From assembly GCF_005047635.1 (NCBI RefSeq), contig NZ_SUKC01000014.1, forward strand, positions 48,303-112,302: DNA of 64,000 nt, given 5' to 3'. The position numbers were made by a program, and so were the translations under genes. Positions 36,687 to 46,175 of the stretch are shown one piece after another. Under the pieces are notes generated by a model. It was not told where the DNA came from and made no database searches. It worked only from the letters and a program-made list of their open reading frames with translations. The stretch comes from Arthrobacter sp. CAU 1506 (GTDB lineage Bacteria > Actinomycetota > Actinomycetes > Actinomycetales > Micrococcaceae). The number at the start of each line of letters is the position of its first letter. Positions within the stretch are counted from its first letter, which is position 1.

Positions 36687-39563
36687 TCACAGCCTGCCCG
36701 CCGCTTTGCGCGATAGCAATCCGCTGTGTTGGAAGCGAGTTCCGGCGAAGAACCAACCCGAGCCGTCCGACTTGGTGACCACCAGGTCAGGCTTGCCGTC
36801 CTGGTTGAAATTCCCCACTCCTAGGATCCGGTTGAACTTGTCCCAGCCCTTTGACGCAATCTTCCTCTCTGCGGCGAACCAGCCGTTTGAAGCGGAATAC
36901 GTCTTGTACCCGGAGAGCAGCCATAGCGAGCCGTCACGCTTCCTCGCCACGAGGTCGCCGGCTCCGTCTCCGGTGAAGTCACCGGTGGCGGCCATCGCGT
37001 TGTAGCTCTGCCAGCCAGACTCTATCCGGGACTTCTTCCCGGTACCTCCCGTGCCGGTGCCAGCGTACAGGTACGCGGAGCCGTTACTTTGGACGGCAAC
37101 CAGGTCTTGCTTGCCGTCGCGATTGACGTCGCCGGCGCCGAGCAAGTGGCTGAACTTGTTCCAACCGCTCTTCCCGATCCGGACCTTCTTGGCGAACACT
37201 TGTTGGCCTGCGCCAGCGCGGCCGGTCCCAGGGTAGAGCCACAGGGATCCCTTTTGCCCGCGGGCCAACACGTCGTCCCGGCCGTCGCCGTTGTAGTCGC
37301 CCACACCGATCAGCAGGTTGAATTTGTTCCAGCCACTCTTTCCGATCTTGACCCGGGCCCCGTAACCGCCCTTTCCGTTTCCGGCGGCAAACCACAAGGA
37401 ACCGCTGGACTTGCGCGCCAAGAGGTCGGGATTCCCGTCGCCGTTGAGATCGCCGGCGGACAACACAAGGTCGTACGTGTGCCAGACGGATTGACCGGCG
37501 CGCACCCGGCCCTTAACTCCCGTCGAATCCTTCATCTGCGTGCCCCTGAAGAATCCGAGATTGCCGTCGGGAAGGGTGACGACGACGTCGGGCTTGCGAT
37601 CACGGTTGTTGTCGCCAAGGCCAAGGATCTGGTTGAACTTCTCCCAGCCCTTGGAGGCCACCCGCGTGGCGGTGGTGAAAGTGCCGTCCAGTTTGATGGT
37701 CCGGGTGCCTCGCAGCACCCAGAGCGAACCGTCCGCACGTCGGCCCAAGACGTCTGCCTTGCCGTCACCGCTAAAGTCCCCGGGGGCGGCAAGTTGGTTG
37801 TAGACCCCCCAACCGGACGCCACCTTGGTCCGGGACCCAAATCGCCCGTTGCCAAGGCCGGGGAAGACCCATGCCGTCCCGTCGGACAACGTCACCAGAA
37901 CATCCCGTTTACCGTCCCCGTTCAGGTCGCCTGGGACCAAGATGGACTGAAACTTCTCCCAACCCTTGGCCGATATCTCGACGCCCTTCTTAAGGGTGGC
38001 GCTGGAGGTTCCCGCCATGAACCACAGGGAACCGTCGGTATGCCGGGCCAAAACGTCCGGCAGCTTGTCCCCGTTCAGGTCCCCGGCGCCGATAATTGCG
38101 TCGTATTTCTGCCAGCCGCCGGTGCTGATCTGGCGTGCCGCGCCAAACCCGCCATTGCCGTTGCCGGGATAGAGCCACATGGTCCCGTCAGTGCGCCGCG
38201 AGAGCAGGTCCCCGTTGCCGTCTCCGTTCATGTCACCGGGCGTGGCATTGCGAAGCTTGCGGTCGTAGAGTCCGGCAAAGTTTTTGAGGTCGGTCCAGCT
38301 GCCACGCCAAACATTGGAGTCGCCCACGAACGGTCCTGTGGAGCTGTACTGCCATATGTCCCAGCCGGTCCAGCCGGCCGGCATCGGATCTGGGTAGGAG
38401 ACCCCGTACTCGGCGATGTGCAGTGGATGGTCGCGGAACGCGGTGCTGTTGCCGGTGCACAGGTTCCACCAGCCGGCCGTCGTGTAGATCGCCGGAACCC
38501 GGCCGGTGCGGGACTTAATGGTGTTGGAGAAGTCCTTGATCCAGGCAACCATCTGCTTGGCACTCATGTTGTAGCAGGTGTTGCCCAGCTTCGTGTACGG
38601 GTTGTACTCGATGTCCAGCAGGGGCGGGAGCGTCTTTCCATCGGCAGACCAAGCGCCGCCGTTCCTCAGCATGTAATCCGCCTGTGCCTTCCCGGAGGAA
38701 ACGCTGGGTATGGCGAAGTGATAGGCACCGCGGATCATTCCCTGGTTGTAGGACCCGCCGTACTGCTGGCCAAAGTAGGGATTCAAATACGTAGTGGCTT
38801 CGGTGGCCTTGACGTACGCGAAGCGGGCACCGTAGTTCCACTCGGTTTTCCAATTGACTGTTCCCTGGTGGCTGCTGACATCGATGCCCTGAATGCCGCT
38901 GGGCTGGGGCTTGTTGCGGTTCGGTGCAGCTAGCGGCTGGACCGCGGCCATCCGGTCGATGGATAGAACGTCCAGGTCAGGTGCCAGTTCCTGCAGGAGG
39001 TTCTGCTCGAGTTGTTCTTGCTGTTCCGGCTGGGCCAGTTCCCGGCGGAGCTGTAGGCCTTGCCCCATTTGGGCGCCGTCTTCTCCCTGCAGGGCCTTCA
39101 TCAGCCCATCAAGTTGTTCCTGCGTGAGCTCGTCAACGTCAACCTCAGCCTCCGGATCCAGCAGCGTCTGCATCGTTTCACTGAGGGGTTCTTCGACGGC
39201 AGGTTTTGTAGCCCGTTCCGTTGGGGCAGGGGCGGGATCTTGTTCGGCTGCCTCTGTCTCGATCGGATCAGCCGGGGGCTCCGCGATATTCGTTTCAGTG
39301 GGTTCAACGACAGGTTCGGCCGCTGGCTCTGTTGCCGGTTCCGTTTCGGATGCTGCAGCCGGTTCGGAGGGGACGTCGTTGGCCGTTTCACCCAACGGGC
39401 TTTGAATGGTGTTTCCCGTTGGCAGCTCAGCGGCTCCAGCGGCCGGGGGAACCATCAGCAAGGCGGAGGACGCCAGTGCCACACAAGTCAGGGTCGAGAC
39501 TAGCCGGGACGGATTGGGGCGTGAGGATGGGGCGCCTGCGGACAAGAAGTTGCGATTGCGCAT
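36687..39563 (-). CDS. Secreted GH25 muramidase with ten FG-GAP/VCBS repeats
   Basis: This 958-residue exported protein has a signal peptide (residues 1-44), then an acidic Glu-Pro-Ala-Thr linker (45-150) and a helical segment. The GH25 lysozyme domain (about 225-430) starts [14 protein letters not shown], with LLDIEYNPY holding the Asp-x-Glu catalytic pair. From about 440 to the end, ten repeats of the form GDxNGDGxxDLLxR alternate with GW-K-F/Y blocks. These are calcium-binding FG-GAP repeats that fold as a beta-propeller. GH25 enzymes cut the MurNAc-GlcNAc bond of peptidoglycan. The propeller may bind wall glycopolymer or protein. GGAG lies seven bases before the ATG. Confidence 0.93.
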   Translation of the reverse strand: MRNRNFLSAGAPSSRPNPSRLVSTLTCVALASSALLMVPPAAGAAELPTGNTIQSPLGETANDVPSEPAAASETEPATEPAAEPVVEPTETNIAEPPADPIETEAAEQDPAPAPTERATKPAVEEPLSETMQTLLDPEAEVDVDELTQEQLDGLMKALQGEDGAQMGQGLQLRRELAQPEQQEQLEQNLLQELAPDLDVLSIDRMAAVQPLAAPNRNKPQPSGIQGIDVSSHQGTVNWKTEWNYGARFAYVKATEATTYLNPYFGQQYGGSYNQGMIRGAYHFAIPSVSSGKAQADYMLRNGGAWSADGKTLPPLLDIEYNPYTKLGNTCYNMSAKQMVAWIKDFSNTIKSRTGRVPAIYTTAGWWNLCTGNSTAFRDHPLHIAEYGVSYPDPMPAGWTGWDIWQYSSTGPFVGDSNVWRGSWTDLKNFAGLYDRKLRNATPGDMNGDGNGDLLSRRTDGTMWLYPGNGNGGFGAARQISTGGWQKYDAIIGAGDLNGDKLPDVLARHTDGSLWFMAGTSSATLKKGVEISAKGWEKFQSILVPGDLNGDGKRDVLVTLSDGTAWVFPGLGNGRFGSRTKVASGWGVYNQLAAPGDFSGDGKADVLGRRADGSLWVLRGTRTIKLDGTFTTATRVASKGWEKFNQILGLGDNNRDRKPDVVVTLPDGNLGFFRGTQMKDSTGVKGRVRAGQSVWHTYDLVLSAGDLNGDGNPDLLARKSSGSLWFAAGNGKGGYGARVKIGKSGWNKFNLLIGVGDYNGDGRDDVLARGQKGSLWLYPGTGRAGAGQQVFAKKVRIGKSGWNKFSHLLGAGDVNRDGKQDLVAVQSNGSAYLYAGTGTGGTGKKSRIESGWQSYNAMAATGDFTGDGAGDLVARKRDGSLWLLSGYKTYSASNGWFAAERKIASKGWDKFNRILGVGNFNQDGKPDLVVTKSDGSGWFFAGTRFQHSGLLSRKAAGRL

Positions 39564-39694
39564 AAAGCTGCTCCAAAGCTTCCTTACCGCTGCGATGCGA
39601 CACCGATAGGAAAAGGACTGGGCCGGGGTAGATTGACCGCTTCACCTTAACACCAGGATCCGCGCCACGCCCGGCCAAGCTCAGTGTCGGAGCA

Positions 39695-39725
39695 AATTTA
39701 TATAAAGAATTTACAAATTAGGTGG
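39695..39725 (-). promoter_or_regulatory. AT-rich block upstream of the GH25 gene
   Basis: A strikingly AT-rich stretch (ATTTATATAAAGAATTTAC) in otherwise GC-rich DNA lies about 135-160 bases before the GH25 start. On the reverse strand it offers TATAAA as a -10-like element. Promoter function is a guess. Confidence 0.35.
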
Positions 39726-39769
39726 TGCGCCCGGCTCTGCTGCCTGATTTCAGAGGGCACACCGAAGGG

Positions 39770-40849
39770 TCAGGCGTGCCGGAGACGCTTCGTGGCTTGG
39801 ACCAGGTTGTGGGGTTCCACCAGTACCTGGGTCAGAAACCGGACTGGTCGGCTGACCGTCAGGACGCAGAACGCCACGGATGCAGCGAGGAATACCAGCG
39901 TGCGGAGCGTCGGCGGTCCCGCATGCACCAGCGTGGATGCTCCGACTATGGTCAGCATTGGCAGGTGGAGCAGGTACGGATACATGGTGTGTCGGCCTGC
40001 TTCGGCCACCCAGGAGCCCACGCGTGAGGGTGCTCCCGGACTGCCCGGCAGCACCAGCATGAATCCGGTTGCCATGGCCGCCCCGACCCCCAGAACCACC
40101 AGTCGAACCAGCATGCCCTCCAGGCTGTTGAGGTTGAGCACCTCGTAGCCGGCGTTGCCTAGGAAGGGTCTGCGCCAGAACCCCTTGCCCTGGGCGGCGA
40201 CAACCAGGGCGCCGGCCGCAAGGACTGCCGCACCGGCCAGTCGCATTGGCCGGTGCGCGCGCCACTCGGCCACCCGCTCCACAATCCATGGCCCGGCCAC
40301 GAACAGCGGCAGGAAGATGAAAACCCGGGACAGGGACAGGAAACCGCCGATATCCGGACTCATCCCCGCCAGCAAGGACAGAACAACGGCCACGGGGACT
40401 GCGCCGCGCAGTCCCCGGAACCAAGGGCCCGCCAGCCGCCACGCAGCCAAAGCCACCAGGAACCAGAGGCCGAAGGTCTGCTCCGCAAAGACCCAGCTCG
40501 GCACGGTGCCTTCGAATCGGTAGTTCACCCCGAAGGCCACCACCTGAAATAGCAGGTAGGGCAGTAACAGTTGCCACCAGATCCTCATCAGGTTTCGACC
40601 GTTGGCCTCCGCATGCCGGGCTCCCCAGCCTGCCAGCAAGATCAGGACGGGGATGTGGAACATGTAGACGAAGTTGGACACCATCAGGGCCAAGCCACTG
40701 CTGCTGCGCAGCAGGCCCGCGGCGTGGCCTGCGACGACCAGCACGATGGCCGCCCAGCGGGCCTGGTCGATCCAGGTCTGGCGGATTTTTCCCGCAGGAG
40801 CCGGTACGGCCGGGGAGACACCGACCGGAGGATTCGTGTCCCGGTCCAA
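39770..40849 (-). CDS. Membrane acyltransferase, acyltransferase-3 family
   Basis: This 359-residue polytopic membrane protein has about ten hydrophobic segments. It begins, after a short Pro-rich leader, with WIDQARWAAIVLVVAGHAAG (conserved His of helix 1) and continues with YMFHIPVLILLAGWGAR, the second family block. It resembles OpgC/fucose-4-O-acetylase-type enzymes that move acyl groups to sugars. The TTG start lies five bases after the stop of the upstream acyltransferase gene, so the two are co-transcribed. A different, larger open frame covers the same region but matches nothing and was rejected. The acceptor is unknown; wall glycopolymer is likely from context. Confidence 0.85.
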   Translation of the reverse strand: MDRDTNPPVGVSPAVPAPAGKIRQTWIDQARWAAIVLVVAGHAAGLLRSSSGLALMVSNFVYMFHIPVLILLAGWGARHAEANGRNLMRIWWQLLLPYLLFQVVAFGVNYRFEGTVPSWVFAEQTFGLWFLVALAAWRLAGPWFRGLRGAVPVAVVLSLLAGMSPDIGGFLSLSRVFIFLPLFVAGPWIVERVAEWRAHRPMRLAGAAVLAAGALVVAAQGKGFWRRPFLGNAGYEVLNLNSLEGMLVRLVVLGVGAAMATGFMLVLPGSPGAPSRVGSWVAEAGRHTMYPYLLHLPMLTIVGASTLVHAGPPTLRTLVFLAASVAFCVLTVSRPVRFLTQVLVEPHNLVQATKRLRHA

Positions 40850-40854
40850 GATGG

Positions 40855-42864
40855 CTACCCGTCCCCGGGGCGGGGAGCGCGGAGAGCGTTGCTGATCGGC
40901 CTGTCCAAGTACGGAACGAGCGACGAGGCATAGGTTGCGGTGATGTGTGAACCATCGCGGTAGGCAACCACGGAGCCGATTGCCGCAGGGCAGACGCCGT
41001 CAACACAGAAATACTTGTCCAGATCCACCCGGCTGATGCCGGGGAGGGAGAGCTTGCGGGCCGCCTCATCCAGCGGGTCCATCCAGTGCCAGCTGGACGG
41101 GGTGCCGGAGCAGGCAGCCGGGTTGCCCGGATTCGAGGCCAGGCAGTCGGGGATGTTGCTGATCTTGGTTCCAGGGTAGGGCGGATCCTTGATCACCAGC
41201 ACCTTGGTGCCGGCGCTGGCCCACTGCCTCAAATATGATGCGTAACCGGCGACGGCGGGCGCCTGCGTGGTGCCCCAGCTTTCACCTTGCACCGGGACGG
41301 ACTGGCGTTCGGACGTGATGACCAGATCGAACTTGCTGCCCTTGGTCTGCTCCATGACCCAGTCTCCGTAGTCCAGGCAATTCTGGGTCTTGGCCTGGCT
41401 GCCCAGCTCCAGCGGTGCGTCTGTCACATTGCAGCGAGAGGCCAAAAAGGTAGTGACTCTCCAGCCGTGGTGCTCGGCCAACGCCTGCAGCGCGGGCAGC
41501 CATTGACCGGCATGAGAGTTGCCCACGAGCGCGATCTGCACCGGGCCGTTTCCATAGCGGCATACCGGCCGGTCCACGAAGTCGCTGACCGCCCAGCAGC
41601 CGTCCCGGTAGGCGTCTGGCAGATCGTCTTTGGCCAGGGAAGGATCCGGTACCAGCGTGGCCCGCGGATCCTGCGGGCAGTGCTCGAAGCCCCGTGCTGC
41701 AGCGCCGGCCCCGATGCAGGGGTCCCGGCTCTGCTCAATGGCGGCCAGTTGGCTGGCCGCCGATTCCTGACGCACGCTCACCTCGGCTAACTGGGCACCG
41801 CCGACAACAGCCAACATGACCATGCCCAATGCGGCGAAACGGTATGTGGGCAGCAGCCGCGCCGAGGGCAGGGTCCGCCGGAATCTGTCTTCGACATGGG
41901 TTTTCGTCACTGCTGAGAGGGCTAGCGTCAGCGCAAGGGCGGTCATCTGGACCGGCAGGCCGGCACCCATGAGCATAGGTAACAGCACGATCAGCGGCCA
42001 ATGCCACAAATAGATCGAATAGGACGCATCTCCGAGCCACTGGACCGGCCGGGGCCGCAGGATCCCCGTGGGGGAGTAGGCACGGGTAGATCCGGCCAGG
42101 ATGACTAATACAGTGCCCAGCACCGGCAGCAGCGCAGCATAGCCAGGGAAAGGGGTGTTGGTTGAATAGCTGACCCCTGCCACCAGGATTGCCGCCATGC
42201 CTGCCCAGCCAAGCGCCGCCGTCGTCGGTTGCGGGAGGCGGGTGGACGCCAGCGCTGGCAGCGTGGCTGCAAAGCCTCCTGCGGCCAGTTCCCAGATTCG
42301 CGTGGGAGTGATGAAGTAGGCGCTCGCAGGCTCGGCCACGGTGCCCAGCACCGAGATGGTCAGCGAAACCCCAATGACCGCCGCCACCATCCAGCGGACC
42401 GCCACTGCCGGTCGGACCTGTCGTTGACGGGCAGCCGCGAACACCAGCAGCATCAGCACCGGCCAGCCCAGATAGAACTGCTCCTCCACGGAAAGGGACC
42501 AGAAGTGCTGGACGGGGGTGGGCGCGTCGTCCGCGGCCAGATAGTCCACCGAACTACTGGCCAACAACCAGTTCTCCACATACAGCGCGGAACCGATGAC
42601 TTGCCGGGCAATTTCCTCCCATTGGGTGGGCGGGGCCAGCATGCGCGAGCCCACCGCCGTCGCGGCCAGGACAACGAAGGCCGCCGGCAGCAGCCGGCGG
42701 ATGCGCCGGCCCCAGAACTGAAGCAGGTCATGGCCGGTCCGCGGTTGCCTGCCCAGCAGATGGGCCGTCATCAGGTAGCCGGAGATGACGAAGAAGACGT
42801 CCACGCCCACGAAACCGCCGGTGAGTGCCCCGGGCCAGAGATGGTAGACCACGACCATGGACAC
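40855..42864 (-). CDS. OafA-type acyltransferase with C-terminal SGNH domain (N-terminus uncertain)
   Basis: This is a two-domain O-acetyltransferase of at least 669 residues. Residues 1-340 are the acyltransferase-3 membrane domain with MVVVYHLWP, GGFVGVDVFFVISGYLM and WSLSVEEQFYLGWPVL. Residues 400-669 are a periplasmic-side SGNH domain with VGNSHAGQWLPAL (nucleophile Ser) and DGSHIT near the end (Asp-x-x-His type). Such proteins O-acetylate peptidoglycan or polysaccharides. The first usable start is GTG at 42864, yet the expected preceding motif DIQGLRALAV is encoded in the same frame just upstream (to 42891). That frame stays open back to 42987 without ATG, GTG or TTG, so a frameshift, sequencing error or rare start is likely. 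Confidence 0.85.
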   Translation of the reverse strand: MSMVVVYHLWPGALTGGFVGVDVFFVISGYLMTAHLLGRQPRTGHDLLQFWGRRIRRLLPAAFVVLAATAVGSRMLAPPTQWEEIARQVIGSALYVENWLLASSSVDYLAADDAPTPVQHFWSLSVEEQFYLGWPVLMLLVFAAARQRQVRPAVAVRWMVAAVIGVSLTISVLGTVAEPASAYFITPTRIWELAAGGFAATLPALASTRLPQPTTAALGWAGMAAILVAGVSYSTNTPFPGYAALLPVLGTVLVILAGSTRAYSPTGILRPRPVQWLGDASYSIYLWHWPLIVLLPMLMGAGLPVQMTALALTLALSAVTKTHVEDRFRRTLPSARLLPTYRFAALGMVMLAVVGGAQLAEVSVRQESAASQLAAIEQSRDPCIGAGAAARGFEHCPQDPRATLVPDPSLAKDDLPDAYRDGCWAVSDFVDRPVCRYGNGPVQIALVGNSHAGQWLPALQALAEHHGWRVTTFLASRCNVTDAPLELGSQAKTQNCLDYGDWVMEQTKGSKFDLVITSERQSVPVQGESWGTTQAPAVAGYASYLRQWASAGTKVLVIKDPPYPGTKISNIPDCLASNPGNPAACSGTPSSWHWMDPLDEAARKLSLPGISRVDLDKYFCVDGVCPAAIGSVVAYRDGSHITATYASSLVPYLDRPISNALRAPRPGDG

Positions 42865-43056
42865 GGCGAGCGCCCGCAGGCCTTGAATGTCCTGCCGAAA
42901 GCCGGCCCTGCGGGCCGCGCTGCCGGAATCCTGGCTGGTTCCGGCCCGTGATGTGAGCGGTGCTTTCGTTTTGGCTCCTGACGAAGGTCACGGCCAAGGT
43001 GCGGTGTGCCGGTCAGTCTACCCGCCGCTCCCCGCCGGAAACAGGGAGCAACTGCG

Positions 43057-44694
43057 TTACCGGTACTGCTTGTTCATCCAGCTGATCCGGCTCTTGGTCC
43101 AGCTGCGCAGGTAGCTGACTTCCTTCGACCAGGTGCCCTTGACGATCTGGTAGGTGCGGAGCTTCTCCTTGACCTTCCACAGCTTGAAGTTTGATGCGGC
43201 GGATTTCGAGATCGTCTTGCTTTGGCTGGCGAGGTAGGAATCGCTCTTTTTCAGCGAGGCGTGAACCTGCGTCCAGCGCTTGCTGACGGCCTTCCGGAAC
43301 CCAGGATCGTCATTCAGCCGGTTGAACCAAGTGTCCGCCGACTGCCGCGCGGCGATCTTGAGCGGATCACGGAGATACCAGCTGTTGGTGGTTTCCAGCT
43401 TTCCGCCCCGGTCGGCGTTTCCGGCTGCCATATCAAAGTCCCACAGCGGTCCGAAATACAGTTTCCCGTTCGGCTTCTTGTACATGTAGACGCTGGCATA
43501 CATGTTGCCGTCGAGGGGCTTCATGAGTTCCATGGCGATGTAGTAGTCCACGGCGGAGGGAAGGCTGATGTACTTTCGCCAGCCCTTGGTGGAGGACTTG
43601 AAGTTCTTGCCGAATAGAGCCTTGTCCGCGGCGTCGAGGTACCCGTCGATGTATTTGATCTGGGCCGCCGTGATGCCTTTTCCGGTATCCTTGCCCGCCT
43701 CGTCGTAGTCGTTTTCGGGCTCTTTGATGCCCACATAGCCGTGTTTACCGACTGTCACGTTGTGATCGGCTCCTTTACGGAAATCCCACTCGAGGACATA
43801 GCCGCCGGTCTTGTCGGTGGAGCCCGAATCCAATTCCGGAACGCTGACCCGGACCGCGTCGCCTGGCTTCTTCTTGGCCGGGTCGGTCACGGCAATCCGT
43901 TCGATCAACAGGTACGAACCGCGGTAGGCACCGTTAATGTAGAGGTCCACCGGCTTGGACTTGGGGGTCCAAGCCAGCTTCGTCATTTTGGAGCCGATGA
44001 ATCCGGCGAGCGAGTTGCGCAGCAGCGACTTGTCATAGTGGTTCGCTACGAGAGCCCATTTCTTGCTGGCGCCCAGTCCGCACAGATTGACTTTATCGTC
44101 GAGCTTGACCGTGTACGACTTTTTCTCGAACGTCCAGGACGAGTTGCCCCGTCCTTTGGCCGCCGCCACCTGCGATGAGACCGCTGTGCAGCCGGCACCA
44201 GCCTTGATGGCAAACCTGCCTTCGAAGTAGCGGCTGCGGGTGCTGATCGTCTTGCCCTCGTTGGTGTTCAGGTAGACCACGGGGAGTCCGGTCTTCTTGG
44301 TGGCGGTCTTGGACGCGTATTTGACCGTGCCGGTGACAACTTGTGTGCTTCCGGAGCCGGTCACAGCACGATACTCGTGCTTGACCTCCAGCGGATTGGC
44401 GATGCTGAGCGTCGCCTTGCCACTGGCGTCCTGGGCGCCGGTGGCAACTGTCTTCCAGGTCGCGGACGCCACCTCGACGGTCATGGACGTGACGAGCGTT
44501 TTCACTTGCAGTTTGACGGCTTGGCCCGATGCTGCGGGGCTGAACTGTGCGGTCGCCTTGGCGGCGGTCCCCGATCCGCCGTCGACAATGGACAATGTGC
44601 CGGTGGCCGCGTTCGCTTGCGGCAGCGCGGGCGGCATCACCAGCAAACCGAGCGAGAGCGAGACTATTGCGGCAGCAGAAAATAGGCTTTTCAT
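43057..44694 (-). CDS. Secreted CotH-type protein kinase family protein
   Basis: This 545-residue exported protein has a signal peptide (residues 1-29, ending QANA). An Ig-like beta domain (30-125) follows, and then a CotH domain (about 135-530). CotH marks seen are the RGNSSWTFEKKSYTVKL block with its nucleotide-binding Lys, ALVANHYDKSLLRNSLA, and YFGPLWDFDMAAGN with the metal-binding Asp pair. CotH proteins are atypical kinases; the Bacillus one phosphorylates spore-coat proteins. In a non-sporing actinobacterium the target is unknown. Being exported, it would need an outside phosphate donor, or it may act in another way. Its neighbours are acyltransferase and glycerophosphotransferase genes. 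The ATG is preceded by GGGGGA. Confidence 0.9.
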   Translation of the reverse strand: MKSLFSAAAIVSLSLGLLVMPPALPQANAATGTLSIVDGGSGTAAKATAQFSPAASGQAVKLQVKTLVTSMTVEVASATWKTVATGAQDASGKATLSIANPLEVKHEYRAVTGSGSTQVVTGTVKYASKTATKKTGLPVVYLNTNEGKTISTRSRYFEGRFAIKAGAGCTAVSSQVAAAKGRGNSSWTFEKKSYTVKLDDKVNLCGLGASKKWALVANHYDKSLLRNSLAGFIGSKMTKLAWTPKSKPVDLYINGAYRGSYLLIERIAVTDPAKKKPGDAVRVSVPELDSGSTDKTGGYVLEWDFRKGADHNVTVGKHGYVGIKEPENDYDEAGKDTGKGITAAQIKYIDGYLDAADKALFGKNFKSSTKGWRKYISLPSAVDYYIAMELMKPLDGNMYASVYMYKKPNGKLYFGPLWDFDMAAGNADRGGKLETTNSWYLRDPLKIAARQSADTWFNRLNDDPGFRKAVSKRWTQVHASLKKSDSYLASQSKTISKSAASNFKLWKVKEKLRTYQIVKGTWSKEVSYLRSWTKSRISWMNKQYR

Positions 44695-44894
44695 GATTCC
44701 CCCGAATCAGCACGCAACCCCAGATGCGCAACCCCAAGTGCGATAGTGCCCGTACACTACTCCTCGGGCTGCGATAGGACAACACCCCCGAGCGCCATTC
44801 CGAATGTGAACCGGCATGAGGCGGCTTAATGTCCGGAGCCCCGGCCAGCGCCGATGCAGCTCCGGTGGTGTTGATTTGAGCCAGCGGGAAGACC

Positions 44895-46091
44895 TCAGCC
44901 CTCGGGCAGCACCCGCTCCACCGCCTCCAGGAAACGCCGAGTAGCCGCACCCGGCGCGGTGTCACCGAAATGGTGTTCCACCAGGACCTTCTGCTCACTT
45001 GGCACGGGCAGGGACAGCATGCCTGAGAGGATGCTCGGGACGTCTTGGGCAGCGGCGGCGTCCAGCAGTGGCACGACGGCGGTGATCCCGCCGTCCTGGA
45101 TTTGAGCTTCGGGGTCCACCGGGCGGGTGACCAGCAGTGGCTTCGCATGCGGCAGCCAGTCCATCGCCACCGCCGAGATGTCGCAAATACATGCATCCGC
45201 CTCGGCCATAGCAGCAGCTACATCGGGGCGCCGATCCAGATAATGGTCCGCACCGGGATCCTGCTGCTGCGCGTTCTTGATCAAGTCGGTAATTTCGCGC
45301 ACGGCGGTCCGGTGGGCAGGGATGCGGACACCGGTGCGCGGGTGGGGGCGGAAGATCAGCCGGTAGCGCGGATCGGCCAGCAGCGCCCTGACCAGTGCGG
45401 GGCCATGGCTGTGCGCGGAACCGTAGGCCATCGCGGGCCGGTCTCCTTCCCACGTGGGGGCATACAGCACGGTGGTCCGCTCCCCGGCGTACACCTTGAT
45501 GTCCTCTACCGGGGTGTCCAGCTGTGGCCGGCCGATTTCTACCAGCTTGGCCGGATCCATCCCCTGGAGGTGGCCGAGGATGCGTTCGCGAGACGCGGCC
45601 CCGGCGATGAAAGCGTAGTCATACGCCTTGAGCTGGTTGGATGCCATCGATATCTTGTCGCTCTCACCGTGGCTCAGATGCACATGGCGCGGGCCAGCTA
45701 GTCGCAGGACGGTGAAATTGTCCCGGTTGTTGTTCACGTAGAACACCAGCCTGACGCCGTGCGAGTCCACGAAGTCCTCCACCTGGCCAATGCCGGTGGT
45801 CAGGAACACCGGCAGCTGAGAGTCCGGCAGCAGCGCTGCCGTCGTCGTCGGCCGGTGCACCAGGACTGCGGTTGGATGCCTCTTGGCTAGCTCCGCCAGA
45901 GGCGCCAGCCATTGCCGCAGCTGGTAGGCGCTGCCGCGATCATCGGCGAAGTAAACCACGCAGTCGAAACGGTCCGGGGCGCCGGTATTGGCGGCAGCAA
46001 GCCGGGCTCGGACCCGGCGTTCCAAGAGCGCACCAGCGGCACGGTCGCGTGCCAGCTCCAGTGTTCGTCGGGCGGTTGCGGCGATGGTCAA
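44895..46091 (-). CDS. CDP-glycerol glycerophosphotransferase family protein, soluble single domain
   Basis: This 398-residue protein is essentially the GT-B domain alone, with a short N-terminal helix that could sit on the membrane. It has His141 in LSHGESDK, RPHP in IFRPHPRTG, and CDISAV (Ser306-Ala307) where relatives have two serines. The missing second serine matches copy 2 of the double protein at 29649-33167. It should transfer polyol-phosphate or act as a priming enzyme (TagB-like), but the altered residue leaves activity open. TTG start, six bases after AGGA. It is divergent from the Stealth gene, with 84 bases between the two starts, probably holding both promoters. Confidence 0.85.
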   Translation of the reverse strand: MTIAATARRTLELARDRAAGALLERRVRARLAAANTGAPDRFDCVVYFADDRGSAYQLRQWLAPLAELAKRHPTAVLVHRPTTTAALLPDSQLPVFLTTGIGQVEDFVDSHGVRLVFYVNNNRDNFTVLRLAGPRHVHLSHGESDKISMASNQLKAYDYAFIAGAASRERILGHLQGMDPAKLVEIGRPQLDTPVEDIKVYAGERTTVLYAPTWEGDRPAMAYGSAHSHGPALVRALLADPRYRLIFRPHPRTGVRIPAHRTAVREITDLIKNAQQQDPGADHYLDRRPDVAAAMAEADACICDISAVAMDWLPHAKPLLVTRPVDPEAQIQDGGITAVVPLLDAAAAQDVPSILSGMLSLPVPSEQKVLVEHHFGDTAPGAATRRFLEAVERVLPEG

Positions 46092-46175
46092 GGGTTTTCC
46101 TGCTTTCCGTGGGACTGCTACCAGCCTAGTATTCCTGCTAAGGGGGACTACCGGTTCGCTGGGGGAGGGAAGCGT

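Noticed and set aside
37089..38933. 614-codon forward frame over the GH25 gene
   Set aside because: Mirror of the repeat-rich real gene on the other strand.
39750..41069. 439-codon frame overlapping both acyltransferase genes on the same strand
   Set aside because: Arg/Gly/Ala-rich nonsense translation out of phase with two genes that show clear family motifs.
45912..46175. Upstream extension of the Stealth frame
   Set aside because: Overlaps the divergent GPT gene; the ATG at 46176 has a strong ribosome binding site.
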